A DNA stretch of 64,000 nucleotides from assembly GCF_009792235.1 (NCBI RefSeq), contig NZ_CP046973.1:1612001-1676000 (forward strand), in the 5' to 3' direction. The position numbers and the translations under genes are program-made. How positions within the stretch are numbered: the stretch's first letter is position 1; every line of letters begins with the position of its first letter. Positions 8,846-17,153 of this stretch are shown piece after piece. Source of the stretch: Microcystis aeruginosa FD4 (GTDB lineage Bacteria; Cyanobacteriota; Cyanobacteriia; Cyanobacteriales; Microcystaceae). A model generated the notes under the pieces. It was not told where the DNA came from. It saw nothing but the letters and a program-made list of their open reading frames with translations, and ran no database searches.

Positions 8846-10090
8846 GGCTCTTCTAGGTTCTGTGTGAGCATGGTATAATAGTAACACAGAACAGGAGGTG
8901 GGTTATGTGGATAAATTTTGATCAACTCCTCGATTTACCAAATGTAACAGTGGTCAATTATCAAAAAATTGAGCAGACAATTTTCCTAAAGCTCGCTCTT
9001 TTAAATGAAACAATTGAATGTCCGAATTGCCATGAAACCTTGGACAGAATCAATCAGACAGAGTATAATCTAGTCAGAGATTTGTCAATATTAGGCAATC
9101 GAGTATATTTAGAAGTACCACGCCGCCAGTTTCATTGTCAAAAGTGCCAAAAGTATATCAGCGAAAGACTGAGTTTTATGAGATTAAGACAGCATCATAC
9201 AGTTCGCTATGAATCGATGATTTATGAGAGAGTAAAAAATTGTAGTATCGAAGAAATAAGTCGAGAAGAAGGGTTGGGATGGGAAGAAGTTGAGTTAATA
9301 TTTAATCACTCTGCTAAAGAACTAGAAAAGGAAGAGTGGGAAGCACCAGAACGAATAAGCTTAGATGAGTTTAGTAACTTAAAAGGACATAAAGATTTCA
9401 TAACAACGGTCGTAGATCTAGACAAGAAAATTTTACTAGATGTGATTAAAGGACATAAGCAAGAAGAATTAATGGAAGCCTTAAAAGCACAGCCAGACGC
9501 AGTTCGGGAGAAAGTGAAAGAAGTGAGCGTCGATATGTGGTCAGGATTTACAGCAGTGATCAAGGAATTATTTCCCAATGCTAAAATCATCTATGACCGT
9601 TTTCATGTAATGGCTATCATCAATGACGAGCTTAATAAATTGAGAAAGTTAATGGGGGTGCATGAAAAAGGATTACCTCATTTATTATGGAAGAATAAAG
9701 AGGACTTAAAGGACGAGCAAAAACAACAACTAGAAGTTATCTTAAAAGAACATCCCTGCTTGGGAATAGCCTGGGAAATGAAAGAAGAAATTAGACAAAT
9801 TTATCAAAGTAGTAGAACGTTCAGAGGTGCTGAGAGAAAATTGGAAAAATGGATAAGAATAGGCGGAATATTATATCAAAGTAGTGCCAGTATGATCCAG
9901 AAGCATTTGCCTGGTATTTGTAATTACTTTGAAAATCAGACAACCAACGGATTAATTGAGGGAATGAATACCAAAATAAAGCTTATTAAAAGAATAAGTT
10001 ATGGATTTACCAATTTTGAACATCTTCGACTTAAGCTGTTTGCTTGCTTTAATTCATAACAAAAATTAACACACGAAAACCAGAAGAGCC
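8846..10090 (+). mobile_element. ISL3-family insertion sequence, apparently complete
   Basis: The left end GGCTCTTCTAGGTT and right end AACCAGAAGAGCC are imperfect inverted repeats bounding one transposase gene. The 7-mer TAGTTTT flanks both sides (8839-8845 and 10091-10097), consistent with a target duplication, though ISL3 elements usually make 8 bp. The element lies just upstream of a UPF0175/PIN pair and may supply or disturb its promoter. Confidence 0.85.
8905..10059 (+). CDS. ISL3-family transposase
   Basis: 384 residues. An N-terminal zinc-binding region (CPNCHETL at 35-42, CQKCQKYI near 90) is followed by a helix-turn-helix (SIEEISREEGLGWEEVELI), then the DDE core: LDEFSNLKGHKDFITTVVDL, VSVDMWSGFTAVIKELFPNAKIIYDRFHV and the late TNGLIEGMNTKIKLIKR with the catalytic Glu. 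The length is normal and the frame is intact. AGGAGG lies 6 bases before the ATG. Probably active. Confidence 0.93.
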   Translation: MWINFDQLLDLPNVTVVNYQKIEQTIFLKLALLNETIECPNCHETLDRINQTEYNLVRDLSILGNRVYLEVPRRQFHCQKCQKYISERLSFMRLRQHHTVRYESMIYERVKNCSIEEISREEGLGWEEVELIFNHSAKELEKEEWEAPERISLDEFSNLKGHKDFITTVVDLDKKILLDVIKGHKQEELMEALKAQPDAVREKVKEVSVDMWSGFTAVIKELFPNAKIIYDRFHVMAIINDELNKLRKLMGVHEKGLPHLLWKNKEDLKDEQKQQLEVILKEHPCLGIAWEMKEEIRQIYQSSRTFRGAERKLEKWIRIGGILYQSSASMIQKHLPGICNYFENQTTNGLIEGMNTKIKLIKRISYGFTNFEHLRLKLFACFNS

Positions 10091-10140
10091 TAGTTTTTTG
10101 TGGTATGATAGCAACTCTCATATAAATATCGTAAAATTTC

Positions 10141-10386
10141 ATGAGCATTTTGATTCCCAACGAAATTATACAAGCAACAGGAAAAAACGAGCAACTGTTG
10201 CGACTAGAACTGGCAATCATTATGTTTAGAGATTATCATATCAGTAGCGCAAAAGCGGCTGATTTTGCCAACTTATCTTTAATTGAATTTCGTCAAGAAC
10301 TCGCTCAGAGAAATATTTGCGTAAATTATGATAGTGTAGATTGGCAACAAGAATTACAAACTCTAAAAACATTAGGCGATCTGTGA
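10141..10386 (+). CDS. UPF0175-family antitoxin
   Basis: 81 residues with the UPF0175 signature: short N-terminal region, then LRLELAIIMFRDYHISSAKAADFANLSLIEFRQELAQRNI, a helix-turn-helix-like segment, and a C-terminal tail NYDSVDWQQELQTL. UPF0175 proteins bind DNA and neutralise PIN-type toxins encoded next to them. The gene overlaps the toxin by four bases (GTGA at 10383-10386). Confidence 0.9.
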   Translation: MSILIPNEIIQATGKNEQLLRLELAIIMFRDYHISSAKAADFANLSLIEFRQELAQRNICVNYDSVDWQQELQTLKTLGDL

Positions 10387-10883
10387 TTGTTGTCAGTAAC
10401 ACCTCTCCGATTACCAGTTTAGCTGCTATCGGCTATCTTAACTTGCTCCATGATATTTATGGAACAATTATTATTCCCCTAGCTGTTTATGAAGAACTGA
10501 CGGGATTAGGTTATGCTGTTCCTGGAACTATTGAAGTTCAAACCCTATCCTGGATAGAAAAGCGAGAGTTAGAAGATCGGTTATTATTGAAAGAGTTACA
10601 AAAAGAATTACATCGGGGAGAATCAGAAACGATAGCTTTAGCAATTTCTTTAAATGCTGATAGAGTCATTATAGACGAGAACCCTGGCAGAAAGAAAGCT
10701 ATTAGTTTAGGATTAAATGTTATTGGGATTTTAGGTGTTTTATTAATTGCCAAAAAAAGAAGATTGATTTCTACCATTCAGCCGTTAATAGATGATTTGA
10801 TTATTAAAGCAGGTTTTCGCGTTAATCAAAGATTGTATTTAGACATATTAAAATCAGCGCAAGAAATTGAGGAAAACCAATAA
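10383..10883 (+). CDS. DUF3368 PIN-like toxin
   Basis: PIN-fold nuclease partner of the UPF0175 antitoxin. I chose the GTG at 10383 because it yields the family N-terminus IVVSNTSPITSLAAIGYL and a four-base overlap; the longer frame from 10341 runs inside the antitoxin. Acidic residues are at LHRGESETIALAISL and DRVIIDENPGRKKA, the usual DUF3368 pattern. 166 residues. It is expected to cleave RNA when released. Confidence 0.9.
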   Translation: MIVVSNTSPITSLAAIGYLNLLHDIYGTIIIPLAVYEELTGLGYAVPGTIEVQTLSWIEKRELEDRLLLKELQKELHRGESETIALAISLNADRVIIDENPGRKKAISLGLNVIGILGVLLIAKKRRLISTIQPLIDDLIIKAGFRVNQRLYLDILKSAQEIEENQ

Positions 10884-10982
10884 CTAAAGCTCTCAAAACC
10901 TTTGGCTAATTTGTGTCCAAAAACACAACAAATTCCCCCTTCATTCAGTCAGATGAGTTTTTTTTGGATCAGCACAAGGCGA

Positions 10983-11153
10983 CTATCCTGGGGCAATTTG
11001 TAAAGCAGGTTGAGGGGAACGGCGCACTAATCGCTCAGAATATTGATATTGAACTCGATATAAATATTCAGAGAGAATTTGGGGATTATCCTGGCAATCT
11101 TTTTCGATTTGATACCGAATTTGACGAATCTCTTCAAGGATAGGGTCTAACAT
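10983..11153 (-). CDS. Small protein downstream of the truncated PIN gene
   Basis: 56 codons, read from the ATG at 11153. The N-terminus MLDPILEEIRQIRYQIEKDC is charged and helical, a pattern seen in short cyanobacterial proteins encoded directly after PIN toxins. It starts 10 bases after the PIN stop (11164), so the two genes form a minus-strand operon. It is probably the antitoxin or an accessory partner. A longer plus-strand frame over the same bases has no recognisable features. Confidence 0.6.
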   Translation of the reverse strand: MLDPILEEIRQIRYQIEKDCQDNPQILSEYLYRVQYQYSERLVRRSPQPALQIAPG

Positions 11154-11163
11154 TATACTTCTC

Positions 11164-11463
11164 CTACATTAATTCTTCAGGAGTACAAATAATCGGTGTC
11201 CAAAATCCCAATTGAGCATTAATTTCCTCAAGGGTTCTTCTCACTCTAGCACTAACAGTGTGGGTACAGTTCCAAGAAACCAAAAAATCCTGACTATACC
11301 AAGTCGCTAAGGCTAAATGATAAGCATCTAATCTCGCTTTTTCAGGAATTTGTAACCTAGAGAAATAAGTTTCAGCCAAATTAACTACTTCAGGAACAAT
11401 TTCCACCAGTGGGAATTGGTCAACTTCTGCCAATCTCAATTGCGTTGTCGATAGACCTCGCAT
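11164..11463 (-). pseudogene. PIN-domain (VapC-like) gene, N-terminus missing
   Basis: The 99 codons cover only the C-terminal half of a PIN domain: ETYFSRLQIPEKARLDAYHLALATWYSQDFLVSWNCTH, with the Asp of LDAYHLALA and the late WN..H motif. The N-terminal strand with the first catalytic Asp (V-x-D-T/S) is absent, and a stop codon lies directly before the ATG. It is therefore probably inactive. Confidence 0.75.
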
Positions 11464-11564
11464 TTAGCTTTCACTGCGGTCAGAGTAAAGATGGGGGCAA
11501 AAACGGGTTAGGCTGAATAATATGGCTATGCTCGATAATTTGGCCAGACATATTTCTAGAGACG

Positions 11565-12704
11565 ATGAACCAAACCATAGTGATCAAAATCGGTACTTCC
11601 AGTTTGACCGATAATGAAACCGGCCAATTATCCCTCTCCACGATCGCCGCTTTAGTGGAAGTCCTCACCCGATTGCGCGCTGCCGGTCATCGGGTGGTAT
11701 TAGTATCTTCCGGGGCCGTGGGAGTGGGCTGCCGTCGTCTGGGAATACAGGAAAGACCGAAAAAAATCGCCCTCAAACAAGCGATCGCTGCCGTCGGTCA
11801 AGGTCGTCTGATGCGGATCTATGATGACCTCTTTACCAGTCTTGGTCAACCGATCGCCCAAATTTTGCTGACCCGTCCCGAATTGATGGAACGCACCTGT
11901 TATGTCAACGCCTATAATACTTTTCAGGCTTTGTTTGAATTAGGGGTGATTGCCATTGTCAACGAAAATGACACCGTGGCGATCGATGAGTTAAAATTCG
12001 GCGATAATGACACTTTATCAGCCCTTGTTGCCAGTTTAATCGAGGCTGACTGGTTATTTATCCTTACCGATGTGGATCGCCTCTACAGTGCCGATCCGCG
12101 ACTATTTCCCGAAGCAGAAGCCATTGCCCGAGTTACTCCCGCAGAATTAGCGCAACTATCGATCGATGCCGGTAGTAGTGGCAGTCAGTGGGGGACCGGG
12201 GGTATGGCGACTAAATTGGCAGCGGCCCGGATTGCCACCAGTGCCGGTGTAGAAATGGCGATTACTAGGGGACGGCAGCCCAGCAATATCTTAAAAATTA
12301 TGGCAGGAGAGGCGATTGGAACCCGTTTTGAGGCACAAAAACGCAGCGATAACGCCCGCAAACGCTGGATCGCCTACGGACTAATGCCCATGGGTAAAAT
12401 CTATCTCGATGCTGGAGCGATTCAAGCCATTTGTCAGGGGGGAAAATCTCTCCTAGCGGCCGGGATTACCAAAGTGGAGGGGGAATTTAGCGCCTCGGAA
12501 TCGGTGCAATTGTGCGATCGAGAAGGCCGGGAAATTGCCAGGGGAATTGTTAATTATAGTAGTGAGGAGATCGATCGAGTTAAAGGTGAACATTCCGGGC
12601 GTATTGCCAGTTTATTAGGTTATATGGCTGCAGAAACCATCATTCATCGCGATAATCTCGTTATTTTGAGCGCTTCGTCCACCACCTCGACTAATAAGGG
12701 ATAA
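11565..12704 (+). CDS. proB: Glutamate 5-kinase
   Basis: Phosphorylates glutamate to gamma-glutamyl phosphate, the first step of proline synthesis. Amino-acid kinase domain residues 1-255: IVIKIGTSSLT at 5-15, VLVSSGAVGVG near 45, VNENDTVAIDELKFGDND near 134-151 for glutamate binding, LTDVDRLYSADPR near 168-180, and GTGGMATKLAAA near 213. A PUA domain occupies about 280-375. Length 379 is typical for proB with a PUA domain. It stands alone, without proA. Feedback inhibition by proline is family knowledge. Confidence 0.96.
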   Translation: MNQTIVIKIGTSSLTDNETGQLSLSTIAALVEVLTRLRAAGHRVVLVSSGAVGVGCRRLGIQERPKKIALKQAIAAVGQGRLMRIYDDLFTSLGQPIAQILLTRPELMERTCYVNAYNTFQALFELGVIAIVNENDTVAIDELKFGDNDTLSALVASLIEADWLFILTDVDRLYSADPRLFPEAEAIARVTPAELAQLSIDAGSSGSQWGTGGMATKLAAARIATSAGVEMAITRGRQPSNILKIMAGEAIGTRFEAQKRSDNARKRWIAYGLMPMGKIYLDAGAIQAICQGGKSLLAAGITKVEGEFSASESVQLCDREGREIARGIVNYSSEEIDRVKGEHSGRIASLLGYMAAETIIHRDNLVILSASSTTSTNKG

Positions 12705-12886
12705 TTCCGCGACTCAGAGCAAGTCCACCCAATGCCTTAAATGTAAAGAAATGTCTCAAAAAAACAACAAATTGTTAGACAAACAAGAGAGTTAGACTAG
12801 GGATGTCCCCCGAAGTTCAACCCTGTGAGATTATAAATAAAGCGAAACTCAAAAATGTCTTTATTGCTGTTGGGAGAAACTTAATA

Positions 12887-13396
12887 ATGCGAGACGCGGT
12901 AACTAGCCTGATTAGAAAATACGATGTCACCGGACGTTATCTTGATCGAGATGCGATCGACAATCTTAAACAATATTTTGCCTCGGGAACTGCCCGTCTA
13001 GCTGCCGCCGCCCTAATTAACGCTAATTCGGCGGCGCTCGTGCGTGGGGCGGCGATTCGTCTATTTGAAGAAGTTCCCGAATTGATCCGCGCCGGGGGTA
13101 ATGCCTATACCACCCGTCGTTATTCTGCCTGTCTGCGGGATATGGATTACTATCTCCGCTATGCCAGTTATGCCCTAGTAGCGGCTGATACTAATGTTCT
13201 AGATGAGCGGGTGCTGCAAGGACTGCGGGAAACCTATAATTCCCTCGGTGTTCCCATCGGTCCGACGGTGCGCGGTATCCAAATCATGAGCGAAATGATT
13301 CAAACCATGGCTACTGAGGCGGGTATTGCCGACACCTCTTTGATCGCTGAACCCTTTGATCATCTCACCCGCGAATTAAGCGAAGTCTCTATCTAA
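12887..13396 (+). CDS. apcF: Allophycocyanin beta-18 core subunit
   Basis: Phycobilisome core subunit that helps funnel energy to the terminal emitter. The start at 12887 gives MRDAVTSLIRKYDVTGRYLD and 169 residues, the normal ApcF length; the frame is open 28 codons further up but that part is not family-like. The phycocyanobilin-binding Cys is in YSACLRDMDYYLRYASYAL, and the Asn that is methylated in beta subunits lies in RAGGNAYTTRRY. The late PTVRGIQIM and PFDHLTRELSEVS match ApcF rather than ApcB. GGGAGA lies 10 bases upstream. It is a good taxonomic anchor for a cyanobacterium. Confidence 0.93.
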   Translation: MRDAVTSLIRKYDVTGRYLDRDAIDNLKQYFASGTARLAAAALINANSAALVRGAAIRLFEEVPELIRAGGNAYTTRRYSACLRDMDYYLRYASYALVAADTNVLDERVLQGLRETYNSLGVPIGPTVRGIQIMSEMIQTMATEAGIADTSLIAEPFDHLTRELSEVSI

Positions 13397-13567
13397 ATTC
13401 AGTTATCAGTTATCAGTTTTGTTCGTTCAATCAATGAGTTGATTTTTTGCTTGCTAGAATTGAGTAAAGTCTTCCGTTGCCACGGTCAGATGACCGAGTT
13501 TCTTAGAGAATTACAGAGAATGATTGATCCTATAATAACGGGAAAATCCTCAGAGTGAGGAACTCGC

Positions 13568-14787
13568 ATGAAACCAGCATCCCTGATCCAACTAACCGAT
13601 AGTCTGAAAGCCCTTTATATCAAAACTGCCCAAAAGCTGAAAGGCAGTGACCGACGACAATTTATGGCAGAAGTGGTGCGCTCATTAGGGATTGGAGGGC
13701 AAACCTTTGCCGAACGAGAATTGGGATGGAATCGGCGAACAATCCGCAAAGGGATGGGGGAATTGACCAGTGGACAAGCACTCGAAGATGGTTATCATCG
13801 CAGTGGACGCAAGCGAGTAGAAGAAAAATTACCTAATTTGCTCGAAGACAGACGAGCCTTGGTAGAACCCCAGGCACAGACCGATCCTAGTTTCACCCAG
13901 CACCCGTTTATACAGCCGGATAAGTGCATCGCAAGTGCGTCGTCAATTGATAGAGCAGAAAGGCTACCATCCGGAGGAATTACCCAGTGAGGAGACAATT
14001 CGTTGCCGATTAAACGAGATGGGATATAGATTAAAACGAGTAGTCAAGGCGAAACCGCAAAAGAAAATACCGGAAACGGATGCCATCTTTGAGCAAATCC
14101 ACTCGGTTAATCAACAAGCCGATGCTGACCCGCAGACCTTACGTATCTCAATGGATGCCAAAGTAGCGGTCAAAGTTGGAGAGTTTGACCTCGGAGGCAA
14201 AACGCGAGTGACCACTATTGCCTTAGATCATGATTTTGATGCGAGCACCTCTGTGACCCCCTATGGTATTTTCCTCCCCGAATACAATGAACTGTACTTG
14301 TTCTTTGTCAGCTCTAAACTGACCGCAGATTGTATTGTGGACTTGCTGGAGCAGTGGTGGGCGATGGTAAAAGACCGCTTTAGCCACATTCACAAATTGG
14401 TGATTAACCAAGACAATGGGCCGGAGAACCATTCTCGTCGTACTCAGTTTATGAACCGGATGGTAGCCTTTGCCCAGCAGTCGCAACTGAACATTGAGTT
14501 AGCCTACTATCCCCCCTACCACAGCAAGTACAATGCAGTAGAGCGTACCTTTGGTTGGTTGGAGCAGCATTGGAATGGGAGTTTACTCGATAGTGTGGAA
14601 ACGGTGCTTCGATGGAGCCGAATCTTTGACCTTCAAAGGAAAAAATCCAGTTGTCAAGCTCATTGACAAGGTTTACCGCAATGGGGTGAAGTTGACCCAG
14701 GAGGCAATGGCAGAGTTGGAAAAACAGATTAATCGACTTCCCCATTTGCCAAAGTGGTTTGTGGAAATCCCTTATCAACCCACTTAA
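13568..14787 (+). pseudogene. ISAzo13-type transposase broken by two frameshifts
   Basis: Three overlapping frames join into one DDE transposase of about 400 residues: LRALYIKTAQKLKG-type N-terminus, middle part RISMDAKVAVKVGEFDLGG with catalytic Asp, VINQDNGPEN, AYYPPYHSKYNAVERTFGWLEQHW with catalytic Glu, and the C-terminal part KLTQEAMAELEKQINRLP. Each junction is explained by one extra base, the first within CCC at 13896-13898 and the second near 14616. The left boundary probably lies within 13430-13560 and the right near 14800; TGATCC is found in opposite orientation near both ends, but I could not define terminal repeats. Confidence 0.8.
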
Positions 14788-14790
14788 CTA

Positions 14791-15795
14791 TTGGATCATC
14801 TTTTTTATGGAGTTCTCTTAACGAAATCTGATCGAGAAGACCCCGCGCCCGAATCCCTAGCCATCGCCCTGATCCGCACCGACGGCGGTACACAACCGAG
14901 AGCGACGATTGATCGACTCACCGTCGCCGAATATGCCAAGGATATGCGTTCTGGTGATCTTTTTCCCCCCGTTTTGGTGTTCTACGACGGCAGCGATTAT
15001 TGGTTGGCCGATGGGTTTCACCAGCTGCTGGCCGCGCAGTCTTTGGAATTACCCGCAATCGCCGTCGATATCCGTCAGGGAGCCAGACGGGATGCGATCC
15101 TCTACTCGGTCGGGGCGAATGCCCACCACGGTCTCAGACGTACTAATGCCAATAAACGAAGGGCGGTGTTGATGCTCTTGCGGGACGGGGAATGGTCACG
15201 CTACAGTAACAACCATATTGCCAAATTATGTTTTGTTTCCGCCGATCTGGTCAATCGTTTACGTCTCTCACTTAACGATTCGTTAAGTGAGAGACAAAGA
15301 ATTTATCAGACCAAACACGGGACCATCTCGACCATGGACACCACTAACATCGGTCGGCATCGAAAATCGTTAAGTGAAATATCCCCTGAAGACGGGAAGT
15401 TAACGGAAAATTCGTTAAGTGAGGATGGGTCGGTTAAATCTACTCGGTTGACCGTGGGAAGTTTTGTCACCGTTGTCGGTGAGCATCCCAGAAAAGGACA
15501 GACGGGGGAGATAACCGCGTTGCCCAATCCCTACGCGGCCATCATCCTTTTTGACGATGGGAATAGGGAAATGTTAGTTTCGGACTTCCTTTCCCCAAAA
15601 ACCATCGATGTGGCCGCTAAATTTCAGGTCAGGGAAGGGCTGAATTACAGGGCTGGTAATGGCTGTGAGTGGTATGTCAGGTTAGAACAGGCTACTTGGG
15701 AGCGGCTGCTACGATACCGAAATCGCATCGGTACGGCAACCATCGATGGAGCCATCAAACGAATGTTAGAAAGTATCGAGAACTGCCCACTCTAA
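14791..15795 (+). CDS. ParB-like (ParB N-terminal domain) DNA-binding protein
   Basis: Residues about 25-125 form a ParB/Spo0J-like N-domain: IRTDGGTQPRATIDRLTVAEYAKDM, VLVFYDGSDYWLADGFHQLLAA and NAHHGLRRTNANKRRAVLML. An HTH follows (YSNNHIAKLCFVSADLVNRLR). The only start near the 5' end is TTG at 14791, directly beside the ISAzo13 end, so the native start may have been replaced. Three in-frame SLSE tetrapeptides are encoded by copies of the 11-mer TCGTTAAGTGA, one pair forming a 33-bp palindrome. The C-terminal half (TVGSFVTVVGEHPRKGQTGEI) resembles an SH3/KOW-like barrel. Plausible roles are plasmid or island partition, or transcriptional regulation. Confidence 0.75.
   Translation: MDHLFYGVLLTKSDREDPAPESLAIALIRTDGGTQPRATIDRLTVAEYAKDMRSGDLFPPVLVFYDGSDYWLADGFHQLLAAQSLELPAIAVDIRQGARRDAILYSVGANAHHGLRRTNANKRRAVLMLLRDGEWSRYSNNHIAKLCFVSADLVNRLRLSLNDSLSERQRIYQTKHGTISTMDTTNIGRHRKSLSEISPEDGKLTENSLSEDGSVKSTRLTVGSFVTVVGEHPRKGQTGEITALPNPYAAIILFDDGNREMLVSDFLSPKTIDVAAKFQVREGLNYRAGNGCEWYVRLEQATWERLLRYRNRIGTATIDGAIKRMLESIENCPL
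15263..15295. repeat. 33-bp perfect palindrome inside the ParB-like gene
   Basis: 16-bp arms (15263-15278 and 15280-15295) around a single T, each arm containing TCGTTAAGTGA followed by GAGAC. Further single copies within the gene are at 15367-15377 and 15412-15422. All are in the same reading frame and encode SLSE. Confidence 0.9.
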
Positions 15796-15821
15796 CGGAA
15801 CCTTAACCCGGTTTGAGCTGC

Positions 15822-15869
15822 TCACTTAACGAATTTCTCGAATTCTTCACTTAACGATTCGTTAAGTGA
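15822..15869. repeat. Cluster of TCGTTAAGTGA sites downstream of the ParB-like gene
   Basis: One reverse copy at 15822-15832, then a palindrome made of copies at 15847-15857 and 15859-15869 (11-bp arms, 1-bp spacer). The last arm extends to GAGGGGAG, the same extension found at 16951-16968. Confidence 0.9.
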
Positions 15870-15881
15870 GGGGAGTGGAAA

Positions 15882-15985
15882 ATATAGCAAAGACCAAGGT
15901 GCTTAGGACAATCTATCGCTGAAACCCTGTTCAGATAAGAGTTTGAAAATTGAAAGCGTCCTAAATAACCCATTATTTGCTATAT
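15882..15985. mobile_element. MITE-like element, 104 bp
   Basis: Perfect 10-bp terminal inverted repeats ATATAGCAAA (15882-15891) and TTTGCTATAT (15976-15985), with inner TAGGAC/GTCCTA arms. It has no coding capacity. The rest of the 15796-16076 spacer holds only the 11-mer sites and no gene. Confidence 0.7.
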
Positions 15986-16076
15986 CTTATCGTTAGGCAG
16001 CGATCGATGACGTGGCGATCATCTTTCTGGGGGAGCATTGTGGGGTGGAAAAGGTGAAACACGGAACAATTACAGA

Positions 16077-16496
16077 TTAGAGAAACCAATTTTCAATCAC
16101 TAAACCCTTAAAATCTTTAAAATCATCAACATTATTTGTAACTAAAGTCAAATTGTTGGTAAAAGCAATAGACGCTATTTGACCATCGACAAAAGCAGGA
16201 CTCTTGCCGACTTTAGACAACCTTGACCTTTCCCGTGCGTGATATTGGGCTGATTTTAAGTCATAATCGAATAAAGGTAGATTGGCTAAAATAACGTTAT
16301 TCACATAATCCTCTAAGTCTTGGCGTTTTTTAGACAGAGGAAGTCGAAAACAACCAAATAATAGCTCATGGATTACTAGAGTAGCTGTGGCTATTTCCCG
16401 TTTAGATAATCGTAGCTTCGTCATGACCTTCTGATTCGGGTGAGGTCGTTTAGCCTCTGACAAAATATTAGTATCTAGCAAATATTTGAGAGTCAT
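16077..16496 (-). CDS. vapC: VapC-type PIN ribonuclease toxin
   Basis: 139 residues with all PIN motifs: KYLLDTNILSEAKRPHPN (catalytic Asp8), ATLVIHELLFG (Glu), a central KSPAFVDGQIASIAFTNNLTLVTNNVDDF with catalytic Asp and the late TNN-x-x-DF motif. VapC toxins cleave tRNA or rRNA. It overlaps the upstream antitoxin by ATGA. The frame is intact and probably functional. Confidence 0.93.
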   Translation of the reverse strand: MTLKYLLDTNILSEAKRPHPNQKVMTKLRLSKREIATATLVIHELLFGCFRLPLSKKRQDLEDYVNNVILANLPLFDYDLKSAQYHARERSRLSKVGKSPAFVDGQIASIAFTNNLTLVTNNVDDFKDFKGLVIENWFL

Positions 16497-16708
16497 AAAC
16501 GAACATCTCTCCCCGTTGACTTGTCCCGCAAATTATCAAAAGTATCATCATCAAGACTTGCCAAATCTACTCTTTGTCTAAAATCTTGCAAGGCTGACCA
16601 AAAATCATTAACCTTTCTAATTTCCACTAATACCTCTTCATTATCAGGAAAATCAACTTCCTCTAATAACTCAATAGTTTTGCCTTTTTTAATTCCTTTA
16701 ACTAACAT
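16493..16708 (-). CDS. vapB: VapB-type antitoxin
   Basis: 71 residues. The N-terminus MLVKGIKKGKTIELLEEVDFPDNEEVLVEI has the swapped-hairpin (AbrB-like) antitoxin pattern. The C-terminal part FRQRVDLASLDDDTFDNLRDKS would wrap the toxin. It is immediately upstream of vapC with a four-base overlap and likely autoregulates the operon. Confidence 0.85.
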   Translation of the reverse strand: MLVKGIKKGKTIELLEEVDFPDNEEVLVEIRKVNDFWSALQDFRQRVDLASLDDDTFDNLRDKSTGRDVRL

Positions 16709-16878
16709 AACATCAACTCCTTCTAAGCTTAACTAGCTACCAGCAAAAATTGTTTCATCAATAAAATTCTAGCACTTAATAGAATAATTGAAGATTTCGG
16801 GAGTCACAGCGCTCCGAATTGTGAGAAAGATTGAGTTCAAACCATGTAATCATCCCTACCTAAGGGTACGCGCACCTA

Positions 16879-16921
16879 AAACGCTATTGACAATTACAAT
16901 TTTGTGAGGCATTTCAAGTGA
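16879..16921. repeat. Dispersed repeat, copy 1
   Basis: AAACGCTATTGACAATT, a short variable part, CAATTTTGT, another variable part, then GGCATTTCAAGTGA. The second copy is at 61921-61972, so it is a dispersed family. Confidence 0.6.
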
Positions 16922-16962
16922 CGAAGGTTTTTGTTGATACGGCAGCTTGGTTCGTTAAGTGA
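16918..16962 (+). pseudogene. N-terminal fragment of a PIN toxin, cut at an 11-mer repeat
   Basis: GTG-initiated 14 codons read VFVDTAAWFVK, the first strand of a VapC/PIN domain with its Asp, then stop inside TCGTTAAGTGA. From 16952 another frame (SLSEGRITRTNVAPL ... YEENY, stop 17081-17083) continues as an unrelated C-terminal fragment. The junction is exactly at the repeat. Confidence 0.55.
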
Positions 16963-17153
16963 GGGGAGAATCACTCGGACTAATGTAGCCCCTCTAAATG
17001 AAGAAAATCAAGAGCCTGTCCTACTGGATTACTACGGCCAACCTCCTGAACAGCAGGTCGATAAATATGAAGAAAATTATTGAATTTTATTCTATTTTCT
17101 GAGTAGATTTTCCCAGAAAAAAGCAGATTTGCTATCATGAAATGCTTTTGATG

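Larger units (their letters stand above)
16709..17153. other. Gene-free spacer with remnants and a dispersed repeat
   Basis: Contains a dispersed repeat (16879-16921, starting AAACGCTATTGACAATT), an 11-mer TCGTTAAGTGA at 16952-16962 and two gene fragments that meet at that 11-mer. No intact gene seen. Confidence 0.6.

Noticed and set aside
10913..11143. Plus-strand 76-codon frame from GTG
   Set aside because: It overlaps a better minus-strand gene (10983-11153) placed 10 bases after the PIN fragment, and has no recognisable features.
12803..12886. N-terminal extension of apcF
   Set aside because: The added 28 residues are absent from the family; the ATG at 12887 gives the standard protein with a ribosome-binding site.
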